NCBI GenBank assembly: GCA_977006965.1 | Contig: OZ345362.1 | Location: 1,054,001 to 1,118,000, forward strand | From: Phymatolithon calcareum | Lineage: Eukaryota; Rhodophyta; Florideophyceae; Hapalidiales | Length of the DNA stretch: 64,000 bases | Direction: 5' to 3' | In this document: one piece after another, positions 34,204 through 45,802 of the stretch | How the letters are laid out: each line of letters opens with the position of its first letter | Position numbering within the stretch: position 1 is the stretch's first letter | Translations under genes and position numbers: made by a program | Notes under the pieces: generated by a model | Told to the model about the DNA's origin: nothing | Seen by the model: only the letters and a program-made list of their open reading frames with translations | Databases searched by the model: none

Positions 34204-36306
34204 ATGAGAAATCAAAATGGAACGCGTCCATCCCCCTGCCCCGAATCCGAAACTAGCTGGAGCAGGAAGACCCAAAGCAAGCCCAGCTGCGACCTCAGAG
34301 CAATCGAAACCCGTCCATACCCCTGCACTAATTCGCAACCAGCTGGAGAGGTATCACGCAACGAACACCCAGCTGCGCCCGAAAACCCCATAACGCTTCC
34401 CCCTCTTCCCTCGAACCAGAGTCCTGCTGAGGAGGGTCAGTCAGAAAAAACACTGCCCGGCCGTCCAAATATGAGGGGTCGACCAGCTTCCGGGCCCTCT
34501 TCTCCGGTACACCCTGCAAGCGGTAATTCTCTGTCCGCGGACCAGCTAGTTCCGATACTCGGTCGCGTAAAGTCTGATATAATTCAAGACATCCGCCAGG
34601 AGAAAGAAAAACTGGAAGCTTCCTTAGACACGAAGATGTCATTGCTCGGCATTGTCATGGATAAGATTCAGTTTACTGTTATCCAAACTTCCATCGAGGC
34701 GAGAGCCAAAGATCTAGAAGGACCGTCTAAGAAGTGAAAAATATTCGACCCACCGTCTGTTATGCGCCACCTGCATCTCCTGTTGAATACGGAACAAGGA
34801 CTGAAAGAGCTTCACGTGTTTCTTCAATTACTGACAGTATTGTCTTTTGCGCATCAACACTCAAGCTTCCGTACTTGGCTTTCAGCGGGTACGATGCGGA
34901 TTATGGAGCTTCACCGACAAGTTTTGCAAAGCTTTTCAGGGTTTTCTATACTTCATTTCGGCTGTGGAAAAGATCTTGGAACCCGCAAATATCGAACTGG
35001 GGTCGCAGCGGCGTGGTCTCGAGCTCTGTGATGGGTTCTGGCACAGATGGTCGATCTGACAAGAAAGCTCTTAAGTCGAGAAGCGGAGATGCTGGCTGGT
35101 AATCCTGATGCCCATTTTCCTCGCTGGTTGGAGTTTTTCGGTGATTCGGCGGAGACATTCAGAGCTGCTGAGAATGTGGTGTCTGTAGAGGAAGGAACGG
35201 ACAGACTATTTCTCTCTACAGGGCCTCTTTCGGAATCATCCGCTTCTTCTTCTGAAAGTGACAGGCCGGCAAAGAGGAGCAGGGACTCCGTTCGCGACGA
35301 CAAGCGCCGAAAAATGGGCTTTTCGGGAAACCATGACCCTCTACCTGAGCTCCGAGTCCATGCAGTTCTTTCAATGCGCTCTGTGTTTATGTATGAGCTT
35401 ACCAGCGGGCGTAATGAGGCGAGAAAGATCTTAATCAAGGACGTTTTCTTCTTGGTGGAAATACCGATCTCTGGAAGATGCTCGAGATAATGGATTCGAT
35501 ATAGAGTTTAATCGGAGTGAGGCGCCAACCACTTTGCCACCCAGTGCCATCTTTCCAGCGCTGTGGAAGATACCGTTGGCGAAGCTAATTGGATCTGCCG
35601 CATGTGCTTTGGAAAGAGCGACCGTTGAGACCTGGAATATGTCCGAATACAAGAAGCTGGGCATCGATTTCCCGTTCCTGACAGTGTCTCTGAAGTGGAA
35701 GAGAACGGTGACCAATCCCCCTGCCGATGAAGACCGAAATCACTACTTGGAGGAGGAGAAAGAATTGAATCTACATAAAGCCATTGCGGACTGTCTGTAT
35801 GCGGCATACAAACTGCCCGAGTTTGATGACTTGCTATCATCCTCTGTTCTATCTCTACGCGCGATACACGTTCAAGCCACCCGATTGTACGCACTACTTC
35901 GAAAATTGTGTGGATATTCTCTTTGCCCAGTTGAGAAATCGGCACTTGGGCACGTCAATTGCAAGGCTCTGGGACGTCGGCGTTGGACGGAGGTACAAGT
36001 GCAGCGCGTTCGAGCTGTTCTCTGACTGCATGGGAAATTTTAGAATCGGAAGTGGCGGCTATGTACGGGCGCGGACAGAACGTTGAGTGGGAAAACGTTG
36101 AAAGAGAGAACTTGGTGGCAAAGTACAGAACTAAAGTTCTCTGAATTCCCTGGGCTGCATACGTAAAGGAAAAGCAACTTCGCGAGATGGAAACCGAGCG
36201 CATGGGAGCAATGAGCACCCAATCAAACTTAGATGTTCCGTCTACGATAGCAATTGATCTTGACTGCCTCGGAACAGATCAAGCGGCCGCAGCAGGAGCT
36301 GAATAA
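34204..36306 (+). pseudogene. Broken proline-rich, gag-like gene of unknown family
   Basis: The first piece (ATG 34204 to 34737) encodes ~178 aa. It has a Pro/Ser-rich N-terminal half containing a repeated unit of about 33 residues (RPSPCPESETSW, RPYPCTNSQPAGE), then a helical stretch (DIIQDIRQEKEKLEASL). Later pieces change frame: 34847-35059 (FCKAFQGFLYFISAVEKIL), 35047-35490 (LLSREAEMLAGNPDAHFPRWLEFFG, with a Ser-rich basic segment), 35534-35860, then frame changes to YARYTFKPPDCTHYFENCVDILFAQL and finally to a tail ending at TAA 36304-36306. Order and composition resemble a retroelement gag or a capsid-type protein, but no zinc knuckle or enzyme was found. It could be a dead host gene. 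Confidence 0.4.
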
Positions 36307-37593
36307 GAACTGCTTGAAATCGTCATTGAGAGTAGCTCTGAGATTTCTTCTATTGTTCTGACTGTTTCGTGCGCAGATAAGTGTTTTTTTCTGTATTGAT
36401 CTGAATGTTGCCTGTGTAAAGCATTGTGTTCTCGAAAGTATATGTCCTTTATTTGCTCTTATTTTGGATATTATCGGACACCTTTTGCATCTTGTAGAAG
36501 TGTTGAGGATATCATCGCGTATGAGCAGATTGATAAATGGCTATCTCCTGCTCATATATGCTGCAGTTCTTTTATAGATGTTAGAAAGGTACAATGATCG
36601 CACTGTAGCATTTCCCTTGATACATCGCTCCACAGAATTGGGACAGTAGTCAGGAAAGGGCAAAAAGCTCAACGTACGCCCGTCGCAGCGAGGGATCAGC
36701 GTGCGACACCGAAAACAAGTTAGATTATGGCGCTTACAGCAGATCATGTAGCTTACGAACATGGACTGTAACGACATATATCACTGAGCGGTGTGAGAGT
36801 CAATCCTGTGAAACTATAAATGAGAAATGAAATCTAAATTCCTAGCCCATCAGACAGACTAAGAATGCGCGATGTCTCGTGACAGAGCCGAGAGGTAGCA
36901 TGGGTATCCCGGAAATACGTTTTAGTCACGAGTGCGAACTCGAGACGCCTCAGCACATTACCATAGCACACGAGCCTAGTAATGCGCGATATCTCTCGAC
37001 AGAGCTGTACAATTAACATGGGTCCTGCAAGTGTACCCCTTAGTCACGAGTGCCAGCTCGAGACAACTCAGCAAGATACCTAAAAAGACGTATACACTAA
37101 CCCATTCGGTGAGTATATCCCCCTTTCCTCGTGAAAGGAAAAAAAACTAGATACCTGTAGAGGTGTAAAATTTGGGCAATGTAAGATCATCTGGCCACGA
37201 GAATCTAGACCACAGCATGGAAGGCAACAGTTGTGCAGTGCAGGAACCATCAAGCTCAGCAATTGACAAGTTTAAAATTTGAGGCACACGGAAGTGAGTT
37301 TCGTGAGCCACAAGACTGGGCAGGATCGGCAAGCATGGTCGCACTACTGCGAAAAACCTCGCTCCAGTACTTGGGTTTTCAATGGAAAAAACCTTTCAAC
37401 ACACCACAAAGTGGGTACGTAGATTGGACGGCTGCGTTCCACTCCATTAATTTGCAAAACGAATGGATAGTGGGAGCTAGAGTCGTTAGTGACGACGGTG
37501 AGAGCCTCGAAAATATCACTTTGCTTAGCGTTGAAGATTGAAGCTCGGTTGAGATTGATTTTGGAACGGCGGCAGATTGCTAGAGAATACAAT
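36307..37593. other. No recognised gene; contains a tandem duplication
   Basis: Apart from the 117-bp duplication at 36864-37080 the stretch shows only frames below 105 aa with no motif. Confidence 0.35.
36864..37080. repeat. Two-copy tandem repeat, period 117 bp
   Basis: AATGCGCGAT starts both units (36864 and 36981). Both contain GACAGAGC, CATGGGT, TTAGTCACGAGTGC, CTCGAGAC and CTCAGCA in the same order. Moderate divergence indicates an old event. Confidence 0.7.
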
Positions 37594-40500
37594 TTAGCAG
37601 TCTCGCTGAAAGGAAACGCTTATCAGCGAAAGAGCCTCTGTATCTGATGCCCACGAGCGTTCAGTGTTCGAAACATCGTCAACTAGCACCTGCGTTCTAT
37701 TGCGCATTTTCCATACAGGAGTCGACGAAGACGGCCTTAAGCGCTTCGAAATAACAGAGTTTCCCTGGTTATACAGCTTATTAAGGATGCAAGAATTAAT
37801 GTACGGAAGAAACATCTTCCGCTTCATGTCATGGTCGTGTACATCTGAATTAATCAACGCTTGGCGTCCAAAAAGAAGGCGGAAGCACGAAAAAAGTGCT
37901 CTATTATTTGCATTAGGATTTATTGTCCGGGAAATAGATAGCCGACCTTGCCAATCACCAAAGATCGATCTTTCCATTGCCCGTAAATGGGAATCCTTCT
38001 TGTTTGGTGACCGAATAGCACGTTCTAATTCCTGGTGGCTCTTTTCCATGGGAAGCTCTCCGAATAAGCAGACATGCCCGAGCATTGGAAGGGTTGATGA
38101 AACAAGCTCTCGAAGCCTGTGGACATTTGGTTTGTCTACCGTCTTCTTTGCAACATTGCAGAGTGCTTGCTCACGACGGAGAAGGGCTTTGCGCGCGCTG
38201 CTGCATGTTTCATCTTCAAGAGCGAGTACATTCTCATTGTTCATGCTGCAAATAGATTCGATTTTATGGATGTGGTCGTCAATGAGATTTTCATTTTCAA
38301 TAGGTAAGTAGTATCAAAATTTTCGTCAAATGTTTGTAACACTTGAGTACTGTCACGTTGAGGATTGGGCTTGAACCTAAAATGTAGTAATTAGCCGGGG
38401 CGCCGACCACACTATTTCAACAGCAGCTCTGCACTTCTCGTGTGCAACTGAAGAGCTATCGAGACTTTGCAGTGCAGAAAACGCTCTGGAAACGGCATGA
38501 GGCGCCACGAAACTGAGAGCGTAAAGCTCCGACGTCTTCATTCCATAGAGCTTTTCGACTCTACATTCACAAGTCGGTTTTGTGCCGGTAGGCTGCACTC
38601 CCTGAACATTCCGATCATAAGCCCTTCGAACATCTCCCCGGACTGTTCGGTAGGGAGCATTTTGATGCCTAGGTTATTTCAATCCCGAACTTGTCCAGTA
38701 AGGAGGTGATCGGGGGCTAAAAAAAAGGCTTTGTATGGATCAAGAGCGTAGGGAACGACGGGACTCCCTTCCATAGTTAATGGGACTCGCGCTTGGCCTT
38801 CCAACATCCTTGACCTTATGTAGTGCAACGCCAGGCTCGATCTTTGCGGCTCAAACTTTAACCCAATCAGTCGGCATGTCTCAGTACCAGGGTTGCAATC
38901 CTTGATTGTTTGCTGCTGAAAAAACCTTGCCGAAATGCCGATCGAAAACTATCGTTTGTCCTTCCCGTATATCGACTACCCACGATTCCGGCGGAGCGGC
39001 GAATGTATCGGCATAGATAGCAGCACGCAGAAGCGTTGTGTACCATAATATCGAGAGAAGAATTTATAGCTGGTGTGTCGCCGATGAAACCGATTAAATC
39101 AAGAAAATTACTTCTTTGCTTTCCTGACGCGTCGAAATCAAAGAACTCATCTGTCATTCCTGCCGAAATATCATCGGAAATTTTTCGAAGCACTGTTTCG
39201 CTTTTAACACCGAGAGGAGTTAGGCTTATCACACGGACGTCGTTGGAAGTGCAGTTGCAATTCGGTGGTAGGTTTAAACACAGCAGATAGATACCATCTC
39301 CGGAGGCTTCCGTTCCGTCTATAATTTGACATCCGTCCCAAAAGAGTAAAAATCCTTAAACGAAGTACGATTCGTCTAAACTTAGAGTCCCGAAGCTACT
39401 CACAGGGAAATAACGTTGAAGACCCCTGCAACCAGAGTGCGTCGCGAGGAGAAAAAGATCCTTCCAGTAGAAAAACTTATAAGGGGAACCTGATATTGGT
39501 TGGTGACAATACGGATAGAGGTCAATAGGTAAATTCTGCATTCCGCGTGGTTAGATATCGACATCAGATCCACCAGGAATCCTTACAACGTCCAAGCTTC
39601 GCTCCTCCGCCTCCGTCCAAAATCGATTCACAAGAAGAAGTTGAGACAGCTTGTCCGTACCCGTGAGCACTCTATTGCTTCCGGAGCTCGATGAAAGCTC
39701 GGAACGGGGACACAGAAGAGCCGCAATATCTCCCAGCTTGATTAAGGGCTTCTGCCATCTGCCGCTTTCTTTGGTCCAGGACAGCCTTCCTACGGCGTCT
39801 TATCTCTTTCTGCTCCGCCTTATTACGCAGTACCCCGTCTTCGTCATTTTCCCCGCCTCATTGTCCCCTTCTAGAAGCTCTGAAACGATTGTAGACACAG
39901 CGTCAGTCGGCGTCGTATACGACACGAATTCGAAAAGTTCTCTGATTTGGCAGTCACGCATCGACAACGTGTTAGGTATGGCCATGTTCAAATCGGCTGC
40001 ACCTCGACGAACCTCATGACGCACTGTCCATATGCCTCAATCTGAGGTTTGCATGAAGGACTTTGCTCTCGGGCAAAACATCTCTCGAAGGCTTCCTCAA
40101 GCCTTCCCCTGATTGTCATTGTCAACGTAACGGTGTCTCCGGCCTCCGCCACAGTGGTTGGTGGAAAAGTGCTATCGAACGCATCAATAGTGATACTTTT
40201 TGGGCTTCCGTAGAACCAATCCGTTGCAGCAATGAGCGGGAGAATATCAATGCATTCGGAGCTAGATACACGAGGAATTGTTGAAAAAAACCCTGTTTCT
40301 GTTGGAACACGAGGCTCGTTCTCCATATTGCATTGAAGACATCGGGAGTGGTGATGTCCTCTCGTCCATACTCGCTGGGGAGGACAGTCCTTAAAGAAAT
40401 TATTGGATCTCTGCCGTTTGTATCACGGTTCGTCTTTGCACCGGCTTTACGTAGATCTACTGCCTCAAGATGATCAAAGCTTCTCAAAGTTAGGGAACGG

Positions 40501-41251
40501 AATAAAATTGGTTTCATTCCCTTGCACAAAGTGGAGTAGTGTGGAAAGTATGAAGCAGTGGCGGCTCGTGCAACTCCAGTGCTCTTTATGAGTAGCTTGT
40601 CTTGCTACCCTGGACACCGGTCACGGACCAAGGCGTTCAGAAACAGACGCAGCGACTGATATTGGTCTTTTGTGTACCTTTGCTCGCCACATGTCATTAA
40701 TAGAGCCCACAATACGCCCCAGTTCGTGACAGGCGATGAGACTGTTGTTAGCACTTCGGACCTGAGAGGTACCGCTGATGTCAATCTGCTCTCGGTGCCT
40801 CCAATACTTGCGTCGCCGTTGAAATCGGAACTACCCCCATACGGGCATCAGGTACAAATAAACCGCCCTCGTGTCCATCACCTGCGAAAAATGACGGGAG
40901 CACACCAAGATAAGATGGCTCTCTGAAAATTGGTTGTGTACTTCGCTCGGACGCTAGGTGTCCTCGATCTAGGACGGGTAAAGATTGATAATACTTGTCG
41001 AGAATCTCTACACTGCTACTTTCATCTTCATTTTCCACGACAGATAGGTTCACGCGCCTTACTGGGCGAAATTGCACATTTGGAATACTATCGAAGCGGT
41101 GGCGACTCCGGCGTCGCCGCTTATGCGAGATGGGCATCAATGCGATTTGAAAAACGGAGTGCCGAAGGAAGGGGAAAAATGTTTTTTCAACCAGTGCAGT
41201 TGAGTCACAGATTGCTTGACTGGCACTGTTTAAGGTGCTTGGACCTTCCAA
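37594..41251 (-). pseudogene. Decayed transposase-like gene on the minus strand
   Basis: Successive minus-strand pieces form one reading direction. 41251-40781: basic SHKRRRRSRH, acidic ENEDESSSVEI. 40529-39800, with frame changes near 40330 and 40020: DPIISLRTVLPSEYG, ITIDAFDSTFPPT, DTVTLTMTIRGRLEEAFE. 39232-38867: DLIGFIGDTPAINSSLD, HNASACCYLCRYIRR, GSRYTG. 38244-37594: DKPNVHRLRELVSSTLPMLG, ELPMEKSHQELERAI. GDTPA followed by H-N-x5-C-x-LC is the zinc-binding/transposase pattern of several large algal and fungal DNA transposons, and KPNxHRL...LP..GH...E...E.xHQ is seen in the C-terminal part of such proteins. Family resemblance is from memory. A plus-strand 215-aa frame over the last piece is its antisense shadow. 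Confidence 0.45.
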
Positions 41252-41582
41252 CTAAAGCTAGGGTGCGTCTACCCGCCTACAATCCGGATTTTTTGGGTCG
41301 CCGTCGATTTCTTGTCGGGCATATATTCCCCATCATTGATTATAACATCTCTGCCAAGATATTTCAATGCTCTAAACGTTGATGAAATTATTCAATTGGT
41401 CGTATTTTCATCATTTACATTTCCAGCTCCTTAAACAGCTGTAAATGAACACTTATAAATGTACATATGTAAATTGAGGTGACGTATGGGTACCTTCAAG
41501 GATATGATCATGTACACTAATCATGTAAGGCAATGACACTGCGCGCCGTCAGAGTATCTTCTAGGCCCCCCAAAGTAGGATA

Positions 41583-41638
41583 AAGGGGAGAGATCTTTGA
41601 TCCTGCTGTCAACGGCACGATCAAATATCTCTCCCCTT
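41583..41638. repeat. Hairpin: 20-bp inverted repeat with 16-nt loop
   Basis: AAGGGGAGAGATCTTTGATC (41583-41602) pairs with 41619-41638 at 19 of 20 positions. It lies between the decayed transposase gene and the next broken frame. No protein-coding role is evident; it could be a structured RNA, a foldback-element tip or a chance palindrome. Confidence 0.55.
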
Positions 41639-42929
41639 GGCAACGTTTTTCTCAGATTTCGCCTGGGCCGTGGTTGTCAAAGTCTTTTCGCAGATCTCCC
41701 TGTGGATTCTAAACAAGATGAACACTGCTGTACACAGTGACACACCAAATCGAAACCGTTGTCTAATAATTGCTCCTCGCCCGGTTCCCACATGTCGACA
41801 ACATTATCAACCTTACCCCCGTCCAGAGACAGGCCCTCCTCTCGTTCACGGATATGTCTCCGAGATCGAGGATCTTCGTCAGTCACACTCTCTGCTCTCC
41901 CAACGCGTTGAGCTGCTCGGTGTGGATTTTCGGACGTCTATTTCTGCGTTAGAGACTTCACGGAGCACTAAAGGTCGAGATGTGCAGCTTCAGCGGGACG
42001 CCTACATCCTTCGAAGAACTACCATGTTTGCGAGAACAAGAATCCTTAAAGTACTTCTAGGTCGCACTAAAGAATTGGTGAAGATTCCGTCTCAACTATG
42101 TGCAGTGAACTCTGTGCGGCAAACTATCGTTCATTCGAAGGCAATGGACTGCTCATTGCATGAGTTTCGCATTTTGCAAGCGTTTGCTCTCGAAGTACCC
42201 AGATTGCTTGCGATTTCGTTCCGTCGCAGTACCACGTCCTCAGTCTTCACGCTAGCAAAACGTCCGAGCTTCAAATAACGTTTCTTACCTACTCAGACTT
42301 CTGCACTGCCCTTGACATCGACATGGCAACACGCAAAGCTGGCCTGTATAGGGAAAAAACAGACAAGGTGTATGCTCTCTGCGCTGTGCAAATCGTAGGA
42401 ATCGAACAAGTCTGCGACGGAGAAACAGCTCTCAACCTAAACAAAGGAGAATCTTCCCTGGCATAGGCGCTCGAAGCACTATTGAAAAAAACGCTCGTCG
42501 TTCTTTACTGAAAGCTCGGCCATACCTTCCACAGGACATAGAATTGTGCTAAATTCTTCTTCAGTACCCTCTTTGGGAAGTTCTAACCCAAATGATGTTC
42601 AAAATAACCGACCCGTCTTCTCAATTGTCGTGAAGAAGACTACACAGGTGGAGATCGGCAGTGGATCGCCTGATGAGTTCGGTTTAAGGCTTTTTGGGTG
42701 CTCCTTCCCTCCAGCTGTGCTCCGGGGAAGACTCCTTACTACTTCTTGCTATAGAATCTTCACAAGTTCGCTTTGCATCAAGTCAGAGTTGTCGATTCAT
42801 GCCGCAATAGGCGAGAAAAATAATGTCCTTACCATAGCTAGCGGTGTGCGTGGAATGTTTCTACGACCTCTCAAAATTACAATTCAGGAACTGCGCGGCT
42901 GTGACTTAACAAACTGGCCTTTATTCTGA
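41637..42929 (+). pseudogene. Broken coding region, unrecognised
   Basis: 41637-42278 encodes 213 aa. Near residue 75 it reads DLRQSHSLLSQRVELLG, a coiled-coil-like segment. A frame change near 42200 leads into LTYSDFCTALDIDMATRK and VYALCAVQIVGIEQV, ending at a TAG. 42546-42929 (127 aa, FSIVVKKTTQVEIGSGSPDEFG and NNVLTIASGVRGMF) follows in another frame. No family recognised; could be gag-like or a host gene. Codon content looks protein-like across ~1.3 kb, which is the only support. Confidence 0.28.
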
Positions 42930-44413
42930 CGCATAGTAATTTCGGAGCTTTACGTTGCAAAATAGAGCTGCAGTCTGTGGAACTGCACTATATGCATGAA
43001 TCCTCATCGTCCGTAGACCAAAGATTCGTACAATCAATACATAGTATGAGCAGTCACAAGAGCACAGTTTTAGAAACTATGAGTGCACTATGTTCTACAG
43101 TCCTTTATGGTAGCGTCTGTGCGCAGTTTTGTGCTGTAGGGTCGACGATTTGCAAACTAGGCCACTGTTTCTAGAACTAATTCTTCGAATAGAATTCATC
43201 CCTTGCAAGTCCAAAACGGGAGAACGGGAAGTGCATTGCTTAATGCGATCACGACTTGCAAATATCGTACTAGAGCAGATTAATGCGTAGTTGCGATACA
43301 GGAATGGTACTATCATGCAAGCTGGAAAGGGATCTTAGAAGTCAATCGCGAGACGTGTTAATGTCGTTCTTGCTGAAAATGTAGAGGTCAAGCAAAGAGA
43401 TAGAAGACGATAAACGGAAATGAGAAAATCAGAATTTGTTCTGTGGAATCAGCAGCTGTTGACATAAACTGGAAAGGAGCTCTTACCGTCTCGTTTTCCG
43501 GTTCACGAGAAGGTCTATTCGACGCACGATCTGTACGGGTGAGAAAAATTCAATGTAACATAGAATATGGTGGTCAGGTTACGAAGAAAATCAGAGTGAG
43601 TGCTGTGCCATATCACTGGCAATCTTAAATCGCAATGTACGTGTCTCTTGTTGTGGAACAAGAGAGTGGCTTGCAAATGCCAGCTCGGTCAATGACGAAA
43701 CAAGAAAGAAACTGCCGGCACACGACTTAGGGGAGATCCTGCAGAGCGACCACGTGCAGTAGCCACCCGCAAGTGTCAGCTCGTGTTAACGGACAGACAC
43801 GACAGTCGAAACAAACACAAGAGGGCCAGTAGGTTGGAGAATCCGATAGCTTATAAGGCACCGCTCATCGCAGCTGTAAAGGATCGCATGTCAAGCAAAC
43901 CCCAATTGGCGAGAGCGAGTGCCTTGCAGGCCTTGAGAGTGCAACAGCGCGAAAAGGGAGTGTAAACGAACTTGGCGACGATGGAGATCTCTGTTGACCA
44001 AATATCAATCGCATACAACCATGAGAGTGTGAATTAAGTTAGATATAAAGTGTCAGAAGCCGATAATTCTATACGAAGCGCAATCGGAGCATGGGATCGC
44101 TAGCTTTCACGGCGCTGAAGGCCACTTCAACTTCCGAGGAACCGCTGCAAAATGGAGCCGCAAATTTCTTGAACGCCTCTAACTCATCTTCAAGGGCGAG
44201 GTCGGGAACCGTTTTGGTGGCCAATCCCCCTGCTTTGCAAGGGGTTTGTGTCGGCAGGGCGGAAACGCGGCGCAGGAATTAAATACTGTTCTGCAGGCAC
44301 GACGGCGATGTCACGTAGGTGCATCACTGGAGGAGCATAAAATTGGCTTGATGATGTTTTCGTCATCAATATGATAGGAAAAATAGTATTATTTCTACAA
44401 ATTCAATCAGGCA
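42930..44413. other. No recognised gene
   Basis: Frames below 75 aa without motifs. The last ~85 bp before the copia element share CACTGGAGGAGCA and ATAGGAAAA.AGTAT with the sequence just after it, so the insertion site may lie in a repeated tract. Confidence 0.35.
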
Positions 44414-44525
44414 TGTTATGATTCACATCATATTTACCTTAGATGTAGGCGCTAGCACCGGCGTGGCAACAGTGCATAAGGGTGAACCAGTGGACGAGTA
44501 AAGAGGTAAGCGACCTAGTAAAAAA
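44414..44525 (+). repeat. 5' LTR of the copia element
   Basis: Shares with the 3' LTR: TGTTATGATTCACA, TAC(C)TTAGATG, GCGCTAGCACCGGCG/ACGCTAGCACCGGCG, ACAGT(G/A)CATAAGGG and TAAGCGACCTAGTA. It has ~25 bp (GTGAACCAGTGG...) that the 3' LTR lacks. The right end is approximate because the terminal CAACA is replaced by an A run. Confidence 0.75.
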
Positions 44526-44715
44526 AGGTTATGGAACCCACTTTTCGCTTCCTGTGCATCTAACCCTCTACCGCCATCACCCCTGCACGCGATATCCTAC
44601 ACTCGCAACCGAAGACACATATTACTTCACTGCACTAAACCGAAAACATCGCCCACATCAACAACTCATCCACACACATCACTAGATCCAGCCGCATTAC
44701 TAAACAACATTCACC

Positions 44716-45531
44716 ATGCAACAAACTCGAATTCTCCCCATCCCCAAGCTCTCAAAAAAAACTACAATTTATGGCTTGACGCAGTCCGCATATACGCCAC
44801 AGCAAACGGTGTGCATGACCACATTATCTCCGATCCTGCATCACCGGACGCAGCTGACGCCACAGCCCATGCGGAGTTCTCGTCCAAGAAAGCCCTTGCG
44901 CATTGCATCATCATGGCGAGCATCCCAAGCTCCCTACTCTCAGAACTTGGACACGACATATACTTTAAGTCACCTACGCCACCTGTTTGCAGATCAAAAA
45001 CACTTTCGATGGCTAGAGCATGATCGATCATGCCCTGCTCGCAAAATCAGCCCGTTCTATCACATTCTCGGACGACAACAACATCGAAGATTACGAGGAC
45101 AAACACACACAGATGCGACTTCGAATGGTATCATCTGGGTATCCAAACATCAGTGATGAAGTCACTGCAGTTATGTTCATGATAGAGGGGCTAAGAGGTA
45201 ACCCCAGGTATACTACGATTGGGGAACAGATGATTACTAACCCTCCTACTACGGTGCGTGATTTTTCCAGAACTCTACTCCGGCTGGAGAGCTTCCGCCA
45301 CCCACTCCTCCTGTGTTCACGACTATCACAGCCGCAACCAATGGCCGAGATACCAACTGCGCATCATTCCCGCCAACAGACATTCCAACCCCGTCAGTAT
45401 ATGCCACGGAATGTATCTCGACCGCCCCAGTACCCACCGAATGCCCCTTGGTGTCACTTTCACGGCACATGGCGACATGATGCTCACAATGCCGGCAACT
45501 CCACGGACAAGGACCACGTCCACGCGCTATG
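44716..45531 (+). pseudogene. Copia gag region (frameshifted)
   Basis: Starts at ATG 44716 (MQQTRILPIPKLSKK), then shifts frame into NYNLWLDAVRIYATANGVHDH and SSKKALAHCIIMASIPSSL, and shifts back to HLRHLFADQKHFRW, then MRLRMVSSGYPNISDEVTAV and LRGNPRYTTIGEQMI. The end has a zinc-knuckle-like CHFHGTWRHDAHN, in which the final Cys is missing. These match the copia gag (UBN2-type) layout. Gag would form the virus-like particle that packages element RNA. At least two frameshifts inactivate it. Confidence 0.7.
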
Positions 45532-45802
45532 ATCGCGAATCCTGCCCCAAGCAGCAGCTGGTATACCTTTGACGCCCACGGAAACCACGGAAGCTACGAC
45601 TGCGCATATCCGCCATCGGCATTCCCTGACCAGACACCGCACATGCACCAGCTAGAGCTACCAACTGAATCCCAAGCATACGTTGATACACCCAGGCAAC
45701 GACAGCCTACAACAATGGGCGAAAACAGTGCTACCCCGACTGGCCAAGCCCAAGAACCCCACATAGAACCGACTGCACCCAACCAAATGGTAAACGACAA
45801 TT

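Noticed and set aside
37664-38311. 215-aa plus-strand frame
   Set aside because: Almost exactly antisense to the last piece of the minus-strand transposase-like gene, which carries the KPNVHRL and EKSHQ motifs. The plus reading has none.
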